Below, in pieces: positions 8,378 to 16,651 of a stretch of DNA of 64,000 nt. Where the stretch lies: contig JAUQPR010000001.1 of the NCBI GenBank assembly GCA_030550275.1, forward strand, positions 62,001 through 126,000, read 5' to 3'. The notes under the pieces are model-generated. The model saw only the letters and a list, made by a program, of their open reading frames with translations. It did not search any database and was not told the origin of the DNA. Position 1 is the stretch's first letter. Each line of letters begins with the position of its first letter. Both the position numbers and the translations under genes were made by a program. Source of the DNA: Bacteroidota bacterium. GTDB lineage: Bacteria > Bacteroidota > Ignavibacteria > Kapaibacteriales > HRBIN21.

Positions 8378-8385
8378 CAATTGTA
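8378..8385 (-). promoter_or_regulatory. Weak -7-like element (TACAATTG) upstream of the oxidoreductase gene
   Basis: On the minus strand this reads TACAATTG, one mismatch from TAnnTTTG. It ends 11 bases from the ATG, so the leader would be very short. It is the best candidate in the divergent gap, but weak. Confidence 0.3.
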
Positions 8386-8439
8386 CGAGTGCAAATTCGC
8401 CAATTCGCGGCATACAGAGTGCCCTCCGGCGGACTTCCG

Positions 8440-8447
8440 TAAATTTG
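8440..8447 (+). promoter_or_regulatory. Bacteroidota-type -7 element (TAAATTTG) for the ompA-dxs operon
   Basis: An exact TAnnTTTG match lies in the divergent gap, 31 bases before the ATG at 8479. It is placed to drive the coupled run from the OmpA gene through dxs, the Wzz-like gene, the O-antigen ligase and mrdA. Confidence 0.65.
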
Positions 8448-8478
8448 TGGTGCTGTGAACTCTGCCAACGGTGTTTGG

Positions 8479-10314
8479 ATGCGTCGGATTCTCGCGGTTG
8501 CAGTAGCCGCTGCTCTTCCGCTCTTGGCACAGCGGGAGCATCCCAGCATTGGGCTGTGGGGAGGACTTGGAGCGAACCTCCACGCGCCCGATTTCTCCGT
8601 GAACGGCATCAAGTACGACCGCACCGCCACGGGGCTGGGATGGAATATCGGTGCCGGCGTGAGCTTCCCCGTTGCCTCCTGGATTGGGCTGGGCGTGCGC
8701 GCCGGCTATACGCGCCTGGATGCAGAACTGAAGGGCAGCACCGCCGATTCCCTGCTGCAGGCGCGCCTGGCAACGGTGGAGCTATTCCCTCACGCGCTCC
8801 TGTGGACGGGGCGCCTGTACTTCCCCATAGGGCTGGAGGTGGGTATTCCTGCAACTGCGTCGTACGAACGCACCGGGCAAGCCGCCCGCGATATCCCGCA
8901 GTCTACCACACGCCTTGCACTCAGCCCTGGAGTTGGGTACGCACTCCCCTTGAGCAGCTCGGTTGTGCTGACACCGGAGCTGAGCCTGCGGGTGCCGCTC
9001 TCCGACGTCTCGGGCGAATGGAAACCCTGGAAGGTCACGCAACCGCGCCTTTCAGTCGGGCTCCAGTTCCTGCTTGCGCGCGCACCAGAAGCTCCCAAGC
9101 CAACTCCGGCAGCGCCGGTGGTCTCGGTAACCCCAGGCAGGCTTGATGAAGCGGGCAACTTCTCTGCGATCTCGCGGCTGCGGGTCGAGGAGGTCAAGCT
9201 CACCGAGTACTTCCCCCTCCTGCCCTACGTATTCTTCCGCGAGCAGAGCAGGGACATGTCTGAGGAGTACTCTCTGCAAGCGAAGGGCGCCTTTGCTGCC
9301 GATAAGCTCCCGATGAACGCGCTGGAGGTCAACCGCGCGGTGCTGGATATCGTCGGCGAGCGCTTGCAAAAGTACCCCATGGCACGCCTTACGCTGACTG
9401 GCACAACCGATGGCAAGCAGGAGGCGCGCGATCCCGAGCTCCCGCGCCGCCGCGCCGAAGCCGTCCGAGAATACCTGGTGAATGCCTGGGGGATCTCGCC
9501 GGAGCGCATCAGCGTCAATGCACGCCGCATGCCGGAGAAGCCCTCCACCAGTACCTCCCCCGTTCCGGAGGACCGCCGCGATGGCGATGCGGAGAACCGT
9601 CGCGTGGAGCTCAGCGCCACGATGCCGGAGATCCTGGCGCCGCTGCCACTGGAGGCACAGCGCCAGCGGCTGGTCACCCCCGAGGTCATCGCGTGGAAAG
9701 CCGACCTCACCGCACAGTCCCCTGTGACCTCGTGGGAACTACTGCTGACCCAAGCGGGCGATACCCTGGAGATCTTGCGCGGTAGCGGAGCTCCTTCGGT
9801 GCAGCTCTGGCGTGTCCGCCCGGAGGCGCTCCGGGCAGGAGAGTTCCCCATCGAGTACCTCCTGCGCGTGACCGATGCCAACGGACGCTCGGCGCAGACT
9901 GTGGGCTCACTGCCGGTCGAATACGTCTCCATCCTGCGCAAGCGGAGCGAGCAACTGCCCGATCGCACGGTGACGCGCTTCAGCCTGGTGCTGTTCGACT
10001 TCGACAGCGATGCCCTCACGCCCGAAAACGAGCAGGTGCTCCAGACGCTGGTGCTGCCCGCCATCACAGCGAACTCAACCGTGCGTATCGCCGGCTACAC
10101 GGACCGCATTGGCGAGACGAACTACAACCGGGAGCTCTCGCTGCGGCGTGCCCGGCGTGTGCGTGACTGGCTTGCCGCACGCGTCCCCACAGCGCGCTAC
10201 GAGATTGCCGGCTACGGTGAAAGCGTGCTACTCTTCGACAACAACAGCCCCATCGGGCGCCAGCTCTGCCGCACGGTGCAGATTACCATCGAGACCCCAA
10301 CCGGCGCTCCATGA
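8479..10314 (+). CDS. Outer-membrane protein with two OmpA-like domains
   Basis: The 611-residue product has a signal peptide (residues 1-18, ending LPLLAQ) and an N-terminal beta-barrel-like region of about 170 residues with alternating aromatic and glycine strands. After a Pro-rich linker there are two peptidoglycan-binding OmpA-like regions. The first (about 250-385) is divergent but keeps LTGTTDGKQEARDPELPRRR and AENRRVELS. The second (about 500-605) is canonical: FDFDSDALTPENEQVL, then AGYTDRIGETNYNRELSLRR. A beta-sandwich-like spacer of about 100 residues separates them. It probably links the outer membrane to the cell wall. A GTG at 8455 would add eight residues; the ATG at 8479 begins a normal signal peptide. 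Its stop overlaps the dxs start in ATGA. Confidence 0.88.
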   Translation: MRRILAVAVAAALPLLAQREHPSIGLWGGLGANLHAPDFSVNGIKYDRTATGLGWNIGAGVSFPVASWIGLGVRAGYTRLDAELKGSTADSLLQARLATVELFPHALLWTGRLYFPIGLEVGIPATASYERTGQAARDIPQSTTRLALSPGVGYALPLSSSVVLTPELSLRVPLSDVSGEWKPWKVTQPRLSVGLQFLLARAPEAPKPTPAAPVVSVTPGRLDEAGNFSAISRLRVEEVKLTEYFPLLPYVFFREQSRDMSEEYSLQAKGAFAADKLPMNALEVNRAVLDIVGERLQKYPMARLTLTGTTDGKQEARDPELPRRRAEAVREYLVNAWGISPERISVNARRMPEKPSTSTSPVPEDRRDGDAENRRVELSATMPEILAPLPLEAQRQRLVTPEVIAWKADLTAQSPVTSWELLLTQAGDTLEILRGSGAPSVQLWRVRPEALRAGEFPIEYLLRVTDANGRSAQTVGSLPVEYVSILRKRSEQLPDRTVTRFSLVLFDFDSDALTPENEQVLQTLVLPAITANSTVRIAGYTDRIGETNYNRELSLRRARRVRDWLAARVPTARYEIAGYGESVLLFDNNSPIGRQLCRTVQITIETPTGAP

Positions 10315-12260
10315 ACCCGTTCCTCGAAGGCTACCGATACCTGCCGCAGATCAACTCGCCAGAGGACCTGCGCCGGCTTCCAGAGAGCGCTCTCCGCGAC
10401 GTCTGCGCCGAGCTGCGCTCCTACCTCATTGACGTCATCACCCAGGTCGGCGGGCACTTCGGCGCTGGGCTGGGCGTGGTCGAGCTCACGGTCGCACTCC
10501 ACTACGTCTTCAACACGCCCGAAGACCGCATCATCTGGGATACCGGGCACCAGGGCTATCCGCACAAGGTTCTGACCGGACGGCGCGACCTCCTTCCCAC
10601 CATCCGCCGCAAGGGTGGCATCTCCGGCTTCCTCAAGCGTGAGGAGAGCCCGTACGATGCCTTCGGCGCTGGGCACGCCAGCACGAGCATCTCGGCTGCC
10701 TTGGGCATTGCTACCGCGCGCGACCTGCTGGGGAAGAACTTCAAGGTCGTTGCCGTCATCGGCGACGGCGCCATGACCGGCGGGCTTGCCTACGAGGCAA
10801 TGAACAACTGCGGACTGCAGCAGCGCGACCTGCTGGTGATCCTCAACGACAACAACATGTCCATCGCCCCGAATGTGTGGGCGCTGTCGAACTACTTCAC
10901 GCGCCTGTTCGCTTCCCCAACGGGCATCAAGCTGCGCAAGGTTGCCCGGGAGTTAACCGAGCAGATGGACGAGCTCGGCGACCGGCTGCGCCGCCTGATC
11001 GCCCGGCTGGAGGGCGGCGTCAAAGCTGTCATCACTCCCGGCATGCTCTTCGAAGCGCTGGGCTTCAAGTACTTCGGACCCGTCAACGGGCACAATGTCC
11101 AACTCCTGGTGCGGCTGCTGCGTTCGCTCAAAGAGCTGCGCGGTCCGGTCCTGCTCCACGTGCTCACGCAGAAGGGCAAAGGCTACGAACCCGCCGAGCG
11201 CGACCGGCAGAACCTGCACGCCATTGGCAAGATTGACAAGCTCACGGGCAAGCCGCTCGGCGACAGCTCAGCGCCCAAACCCCCGCTCTACCAGACTGTC
11301 TTCGGCAACGCAATGGTGGAGCTGTGCGAGCGCGACCCGCGCATCGTCGGCATCACCGCCGCCATGCCCGATGGAACCGGGCTCAACATCCTGCAGCAGC
11401 GCTTCCCCGAACGCGTCTTCGATGTCGGGATTGCCGAAGCCCACGCCGTCACCTTCGCTGCAGGGCTGGCAACCGAAGGCATGCTGCCCGTGTGCGCCAT
11501 CTACTCGACCTTCCTGCAGCGGGCATTCGACCAGATCATCCACGACGTGGCGCTCCAGCACCTGCATGTGGTCTTTGCGCTGGACCGCGCCGGACTGGTC
11601 GGGCAGGATGGTCCCACCCACCACGGGGTCTTCGACCTTGCCTACCTGCGCATCATCCCGGGCATGGTGGTCATGGCACCAAAGGATGAGCAGGAGCTGC
11701 GCAATATGCTCTACTCGGCGCTCTACTGCTACACCGATGGTCCGGCTGCCCTGCGCTACCCGCGCGGGCACGGCGTCGGCGTTCCGCTCGGTCCTATGCA
11801 GCCCATCCCGCTGGGCAAGGGTGAGATCCTGCGCTCCGGCGATGCGCTGGCGGTCATAGCGGTCGGGAAGCTGGTCCAAGAGGCGCTCAAAGCCGCCGAA
11901 CTCCTCGAACGGGAGGGGATCCGCATCGAGGTGGTCAACGCCCGCTTCGTTAAGCCGCTCGACACAGAGCTGCTCGAACAGCTCGCACAGCGCTTCGAGC
12001 TCTTGGTGACGGTCGAGGACGGGCAAGCCATCGGCGGATTCGGCTCGGCGGTGCTGGAGTTCCTTGCCCAGCGCTCCAACCGAACGACGGAGGTCGTCGT
12101 CTGTGGCATCCCTGACCGCTTCATCGAGCACGCCACGCAGGAGGAGCAGCTCCACGACCTCGGGCTCGATGCTGTGGGGATTGCCCAGCGTGTGCGCCAG
12201 CTCCTTGAGCAGCGTAGCTCCCGACGGTGGTGGACCCGTCGCTTCTTCCTGAGCCGATGA
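10311..12260 (+). CDS. dxs: 1-deoxy-D-xylulose-5-phosphate synthase
   Basis: Condenses pyruvate and glyceraldehyde 3-phosphate to DXP, the entry to the MEP isoprenoid pathway and a precursor of thiamine and DXP-dependent pyridoxal phosphate. The 649-residue, thiamine-diphosphate-dependent enzyme shows GAGHASTSISAALG early and the TPP motif VIGDGAMTGGLAYEAMNN near residue 145. The Pyr domain then begins PDGTGLNILQQRFPERVFDVGIAEAH (split here as PDGTGLN and DVGIAEAH), and DRAGLVGQDGPTHHG follows. The ATG overlaps the OmpA gene stop, and the stop overlaps the next ATG. Its placement inside an envelope operon is unusual but fits supply of undecaprenyl carriers. With pdxB elsewhere in the window it also implies the DXP-dependent vitamin B6 route. 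Confidence 0.97.
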   Translation: MNPFLEGYRYLPQINSPEDLRRLPESALRDVCAELRSYLIDVITQVGGHFGAGLGVVELTVALHYVFNTPEDRIIWDTGHQGYPHKVLTGRRDLLPTIRRKGGISGFLKREESPYDAFGAGHASTSISAALGIATARDLLGKNFKVVAVIGDGAMTGGLAYEAMNNCGLQQRDLLVILNDNNMSIAPNVWALSNYFTRLFASPTGIKLRKVARELTEQMDELGDRLRRLIARLEGGVKAVITPGMLFEALGFKYFGPVNGHNVQLLVRLLRSLKELRGPVLLHVLTQKGKGYEPAERDRQNLHAIGKIDKLTGKPLGDSSAPKPPLYQTVFGNAMVELCERDPRIVGITAAMPDGTGLNILQQRFPERVFDVGIAEAHAVTFAAGLATEGMLPVCAIYSTFLQRAFDQIIHDVALQHLHVVFALDRAGLVGQDGPTHHGVFDLAYLRIIPGMVVMAPKDEQELRNMLYSALYCYTDGPAALRYPRGHGVGVPLGPMQPIPLGKGEILRSGDALAVIAVGKLVQEALKAAELLEREGIRIEVVNARFVKPLDTELLEQLAQRFELLVTVEDGQAIGGFGSAVLEFLAQRSNRTTEVVVCGIPDRFIEHATQEEQLHDLGLDAVGIAQRVRQLLEQRSSRRWWTRRFFLSR

Positions 12261-13456
12261 CCCGGGAACTCCAGCATCGCAGCGTGGATACCGACAGCGC
12301 CGCTGCCATCGCCCCACAGACGGCGCTCTTTGTGCGCACGGTTGCTCGCTCCTGGAAGCTCATTCTGGGGTGCACGCTCCTGACCACTGCACTTGTGACG
12401 GGGCTCTCCTTCCTGCTGCCGAACTGGTACGAAGCCGAGGTCAGCGCCGTCCCGGCAACGCAAGCGCTTTCGCCGCTGGAGAGCATACTCGGAGGCACAG
12501 CGGGGATACTGCGCGATTTAGGGGTGATGCGCCTGGGTATGGCAGCCCGCGAGGGGTACAACTTCCTGGTCATCCTGGAGAGCCGCCGGCTGAAGGATTC
12601 CCTCATCAACCGCTTCCGGCTCTGGGAGCTATACGACCTGCCGGATACGGCGCGTGACCGCATCCACCGTGCCTTGGAGGACGATTTCTCCGTGCGCTAC
12701 GAACTCAACGGCAACTACGTCGTGAGCGTGCTGCACAAGGACCCGCGCATTGCCGCCGAGATGGCAAACGCCGCCATCAGCATCGCCAACACCATTGCTG
12801 CCGAGGTGCGGCAGACCGAAAGCGGGCAGTTGCGGCAATACCTGGAGCAGCGCCTTGCGCAACTGGATGCAACGCTGGCGCGCTTGGCGGACTCACTCCA
12901 GCGCCTTTCGCGCCGCACGCTGCTGTTTTCGCCTCTGGACCAAGCTCAGGCAGCCGCCCGCGCCTTGGTCGAACTCAAAGCCCAGGCGCTGCACCAGCAG
13001 ATCCTCACCGAAGCTCTGCGCCAGGCATATGGTCCCTCCGACCCCATCGTGCAGGCGCAGCAGCAGCTTCTCAATGAGCTTGCCCAGCAGGTCCGCCGAG
13101 CCGAGATGCAACCGGGTCTGGTGGGCAACTTCCCGCTCCGCGAAGCCGCCGATGTAGGGCTGCGCTTCCTGCAGCTCTATGCCGAGCTGGAGACGCACCA
13201 GCGGGTGCGTAGCCTGCTGCTGAGCAGCATCGAACAGGCGCGGGTGGATGAGCAGCGCACCCGCCCATTGCTGTACGTGGTGGACCCCGCCGTTCCACCG
13301 CAGCTCAAGGCACGCCCGAAGCGGGTACTGATTGCCGCCGGCAGCTTCGTCGGCTCCCTGCTGCTGACTCTGCTGGGGTTGCTGGCATGGCAGCGCTGGC
13401 GGAGCCTCCAAGCCCTCCTGCAGCAGCGCGATGGAAGCCCGACCACTTCCGCTTGA
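12257..13456 (+). CDS. Wzz-like polysaccharide chain-length regulator (no kinase domain)
   Basis: The 399-residue product has a transmembrane helix at about residues 35-55 and a second near the C-terminus (about 355-380). Between them lies a long periplasmic region with extended coiled coil (residues 170-330, rich in Leu, Gln and Ala). This two-helix layout with PxxP-type proline residues near TM2 (DPAVPPQLKARPKR) is that of Wzz/PCP proteins, which set O-antigen or capsule chain length. No Walker motif is present, so it is not a fused tyrosine autokinase. The ATG at 12257 overlaps the dxs stop in ATGA; a GTG at 12227 would lie within dxs. Its end overlaps the O-antigen ligase gene by 26 bases. 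Confidence 0.85.
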   Translation: MTRELQHRSVDTDSAAAIAPQTALFVRTVARSWKLILGCTLLTTALVTGLSFLLPNWYEAEVSAVPATQALSPLESILGGTAGILRDLGVMRLGMAAREGYNFLVILESRRLKDSLINRFRLWELYDLPDTARDRIHRALEDDFSVRYELNGNYVVSVLHKDPRIAAEMANAAISIANTIAAEVRQTESGQLRQYLEQRLAQLDATLARLADSLQRLSRRTLLFSPLDQAQAAARALVELKAQALHQQILTEALRQAYGPSDPIVQAQQQLLNELAQQVRRAEMQPGLVGNFPLREAADVGLRFLQLYAELETHQRVRSLLLSSIEQARVDEQRTRPLLYVVDPAVPPQLKARPKRVLIAAGSFVGSLLLTLLGLLAWQRWRSLQALLQQRDGSPTTSA

Positions 13457-14813
13457 GCGCCCGAAGGCTCGCTTCTGGCTTGGGCTGCTCGCTGTGCAGC
13501 TCCTCATCGGAGGAATTGCCTTGGGGACGCGCACGGAGCTGCTCGTGCTGGCGGGCGTTGCCGCCGTTGCTCTCGCCGCGGCTTGGACCCTGCTGCCATC
13601 GCTGTGGACTGGCAGCCTTGTACTCTCCACCGTAGCGCTCAACCTGCTGCAGAGCGAGGAGGTAACGGCGGTCGAAATCGTAGTCGTCGCTGCCCTCATC
13701 GGTACGTTGCTTGCCTGGCTTGGTTGGCACACCCTGGTCCAACGGCGGCGACTGGTGCTGCACTGGGGGGATCTGCTCCTGCTGCTGTTTGTGGGCTTTG
13801 CGCTCCTGAACCTGCCCATTGCGCTGCTCAACGATGTGCCGCTGCTGGAGTGGATGCGCGGGTGGGTGCCACTGCTGCTGCTGCTTGCCTACTTTCCGGT
13901 ACGCCACTTCATCCGACGTCCCGAGCAGGTCCACCTCTTCCTGGGCTTGCTTCTGCTGTGCGGAATCGTCATCGCTGCTGTTGCGCTGTGGCGCTACCGG
14001 CAGGGGGTTTCGCTTGCCGAGTACGCCTACCAGCTCCGCACTGGAATTGCCCGCAGCCATGGGGAGCATCTGCTGGCGTTTCTGATTCTGGGCTGCATCG
14101 CGGGGATGCTCTTCCTGCGGCGCTGGTGGTGGCGGCTGCTGTTGGCTGCGGGCGCTGTATTTATGGGCGCTGCGGTGATGGTGACGTTCTCGCGCACCGC
14201 TTGGCTTTCGCTCGCCATCGGAATCGTGGTGCTGTGGCTTGCCCTGCGGTGGAAGCAGCGTCTGCAACTGCTCCTTGCCGGTGCAGCACTCTCCGCCGCT
14301 GCAACGTTGATTCTGACCATCGGCTTCCCCCAGGTGTCCGATATCTTGCTGCGCTTGGTGCAGCACCGCTTCGCCTCGATTGCCCAAGGGCGCCAGGACC
14401 TTGCCGTCGGCGGGCGCTTACACCAGCTCAGCATCGGCGTTCGGAAGACACTGGAGCTCCCGCTCGGTGGGCATGGCATCCGCAAGCCCTATAGCTATCT
14501 GGAGCCAGCGTACCGACGGCACATCTCCTACGCCTACATCCACAACGCCTACGTGGCAACGGCGTACCGGCAGGGCATCCCGATGCTGTTGCTGCTTCTG
14601 GGGATGCTGGGCGCGCACCTCTTCGATACGCTGCGCCGGCTGCGCCGCACCGCTCCCGATTCTCTGGAGCGCATGACCACAGCGCTGGGTGTTGCAGCGC
14701 TGTGCGCGGCGATGCTCTCGCTCATGATGACGGAGAACCCGCTCGATGGGCGAACCCTGACCATTACGCTGGCGTGGATCCTGAGCGTTGCCAATCTGCG
14801 GCTGTCCGCATGA
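13431..14813 (+). CDS. O-antigen ligase / polymerase family membrane protein
   Basis: The 460-residue product is almost entirely hydrophobic, with ten or more predicted transmembrane helices. A large periplasmic loop (about residues 300-375) contains RFASIAQGRQDL, GGRLHQLSIG and the HNAYVATAYRQG stretch typical of the Wzy/WaaL superfamily. Members polymerise O-units or ligate polysaccharide to lipid A core; which of the two cannot be told from sequence. Its start overlaps the Wzz-like gene by 26 bases and its stop overlaps mrdA in ATGA. With Wzz, the epimerase and the GT4 gene in this window, it points to an O-antigen or exopolysaccharide. Confidence 0.85.
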   Translation: MEARPLPLERPKARFWLGLLAVQLLIGGIALGTRTELLVLAGVAAVALAAAWTLLPSLWTGSLVLSTVALNLLQSEEVTAVEIVVVAALIGTLLAWLGWHTLVQRRRLVLHWGDLLLLLFVGFALLNLPIALLNDVPLLEWMRGWVPLLLLLAYFPVRHFIRRPEQVHLFLGLLLLCGIVIAAVALWRYRQGVSLAEYAYQLRTGIARSHGEHLLAFLILGCIAGMLFLRRWWWRLLLAAGAVFMGAAVMVTFSRTAWLSLAIGIVVLWLALRWKQRLQLLLAGAALSAAATLILTIGFPQVSDILLRLVQHRFASIAQGRQDLAVGGRLHQLSIGVRKTLELPLGGHGIRKPYSYLEPAYRRHISYAYIHNAYVATAYRQGIPMLLLLLGMLGAHLFDTLRRLRRTAPDSLERMTTALGVAALCAAMLSLMMTENPLDGRTLTITLAWILSVANLRLSA

Positions 14814-16609
14814 ACGAGCGCGAACTTCGGCTCCGGTTGCGTGTCCTCCAGGCAGCGCTGCTGGCAATAGCAGTGGTGTTCGTGGGACGCTTAGCCTATC
14901 TCCAGCTCCTGCGCGGGGATGTCTACCGCTTGCGGGCGGAGGCGCAGGCGCTCAAGCGCATCGTCGTGCATCCGGTGCGTGGGAATATCTACGACCGCTT
15001 CGGTGTACCGCTGGTGGAGAGCACCCCTGCCTTCACCATCAGCGTCGTGCCGGCGGAATTCCCGTTGGAGCGCACCCCACTCCTGGCAATGCTCCTGGAG
15101 CTGCCAGAGCCCTGGCTGCGGAAGCAACTCCAGGAAGCCCGCCGGGCAGCCCCGTTCGTTCCCCTGCGCTTGGTACGGGATGCCGAATTCCGCTTTATCG
15201 CCGCTGTCGAGGAGCACTGGACCGAGCTGCCAGGAGTACAGGTGGAGATCGAACCCAAGCGGCATTACTTGACGCAGCTCCGCTTGGCGCATGTCCTGGG
15301 GTACGTGCGGGAGGTCTCTCCGCAGCATCTCGAACAGCTCGGCGACCGCTACCGTCCGGGCGATCCCATCGGGCACAGCGGAGTGGAAGCCAGCTTTGAG
15401 CCCTTCCTGCGCGGGGAGAAGGGCTACCGCTTCGTCGCCGTTGATGCGCTTGGGCAGCCCGTTGCCCGCTTCAATGAGGGGCGCTCCGATATTCCCCCAC
15501 AAGCCGGCTTCGACCTATACCTGGGCATTGACGCACATCTACAGCAGACCGCCGAGCAGTTGCTCGAAGGGAAGCGCGGCGCCATCGTCGCGCTCGACCC
15601 CCAAACCGGCGAGGTTCTGGCAATGGTCAGCAAGCCGGATTTCGTTCCGGATTCGCTCTCCGGACGGAAGGCGGTCCAGTACTTCCCCCAGCTGCTCTCC
15701 GATCCCGAACGCCCGCTCCTTAATCGGGCAATCCAAGCCCTCTACGCCCCAGGTTCGACATGGAAGATGCTCGTTGCCCTGGCAGCGCTCCAGGAGGGGC
15801 TCATCTCTCCACAGACGCAGCTCCTCTGCGCTGGCGGCTTCACGTACGGTGGGCGGCTCTTCCGCTGCCACCACGCACACGGGAGCGTGAACCTGCGGCG
15901 GGCAATCCAGGTCTCCTGCAACACCTTCTTCTACCAGCTCGGCTTGCGGGTGGGGCTGGATCGGATGCACCAGTACGGGCAGCTCTTCGGGTTCGGACGC
16001 CCCACAGGGATCGACCTCCCCGGCGAGCGCGGGGGAATCCTTCCCTCGCGCTCCTTCTATGACCAGCGCTACGGGAAGGGGCGCTGGAACGAGGGTGGAC
16101 GTGCGGTCAATCTCGGCATCGGGCAAGGGGAACTCAGCGTTACTCCGCTGCAGATGGCGGTCTACGCCGCTGCTCTGGGAACTGGTGTCATCCGCCAACC
16201 CCATGTCGTCCGCGCCATCTACAACAAGCGCACGCAGCAGCTACAGCCCCAGGCATACGCAGAATATCCCGTGCCCATTCGGGCTGAAGTGCTTGAGCTC
16301 ATCCGCGACGCGATGTACGACGTTGTGAACACCCCTGGCGGGACGGCGCTGAGCGCGCAACTCCCCGGTATTGCTGTGTGCGGGAAGACCGGAACCGCTC
16401 AGAATCCGCACGGGCAAGACCACGCGTGGTTCATCGGGTTTGCTCCTCGGGAGAATCCCCGGATCGCCTTCTGCGTGCTTGTGGAGAATGCCGGCTTCGG
16501 AGGCGCCGTTGCCGCACCGATTGCGCGGGAGCTCCTGCGGAGCTTCTTCTTCCGCGCCTCTCCCGAACAGGTCCAGCTCCCGCCGCCCCAACGGAGCGGG
16601 AATCTGTAG
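14810..16609 (+). CDS. mrdA: Penicillin-binding protein 2, peptidoglycan transpeptidase (elongasome)
   Basis: Cross-links peptidoglycan stem peptides during cell elongation, working with RodA. The 599-residue product has one N-terminal transmembrane helix (about 13-33), a PBP dimerisation domain beginning VRGNIYDRFG (57-65), and a transpeptidase domain. Its catalytic motifs are SxxK at 316-319 (PGSTWKM), SxN at 369-371 (VSCNTFF) and KTG at 526-528 (CGKTGTAQNPHG). The ATG at 14810 overlaps the ligase gene stop; the frame back to 14702 lies inside that gene and lacks family similarity. The usual partner rodA is not in the window. The stop codon TAG is itself the first part of the promoter element at 16607-16614. 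Confidence 0.96.
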   Translation: MNERELRLRLRVLQAALLAIAVVFVGRLAYLQLLRGDVYRLRAEAQALKRIVVHPVRGNIYDRFGVPLVESTPAFTISVVPAEFPLERTPLLAMLLELPEPWLRKQLQEARRAAPFVPLRLVRDAEFRFIAAVEEHWTELPGVQVEIEPKRHYLTQLRLAHVLGYVREVSPQHLEQLGDRYRPGDPIGHSGVEASFEPFLRGEKGYRFVAVDALGQPVARFNEGRSDIPPQAGFDLYLGIDAHLQQTAEQLLEGKRGAIVALDPQTGEVLAMVSKPDFVPDSLSGRKAVQYFPQLLSDPERPLLNRAIQALYAPGSTWKMLVALAALQEGLISPQTQLLCAGGFTYGGRLFRCHHAHGSVNLRRAIQVSCNTFFYQLGLRVGLDRMHQYGQLFGFGRPTGIDLPGERGGILPSRSFYDQRYGKGRWNEGGRAVNLGIGQGELSVTPLQMAVYAAALGTGVIRQPHVVRAIYNKRTQQLQPQAYAEYPVPIRAEVLELIRDAMYDVVNTPGGTALSAQLPGIAVCGKTGTAQNPHGQDHAWFIGFAPRENPRIAFCVLVENAGFGGAVAAPIARELLRSFFFRASPEQVQLPPPQRSGNL

Positions 16610-16614
16610 TTTTG
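16607..16614 (+). promoter_or_regulatory. Bacteroidota-type -7 element (TAGTTTTG) for the DUF2723 gene
   Basis: An exact TAnnTTTG match starts at the mrdA stop codon and ends 37 bases before the ATG at 16652, in a 42-base gap. It would start a separate transcript for the glycosyltransferase-C gene, the GT2 gene and the MFS gene. Confidence 0.6.
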
Positions 16615-16651
16615 TGCCTCACAAACGGTTCCACACGTTGCCCATCGCCGA

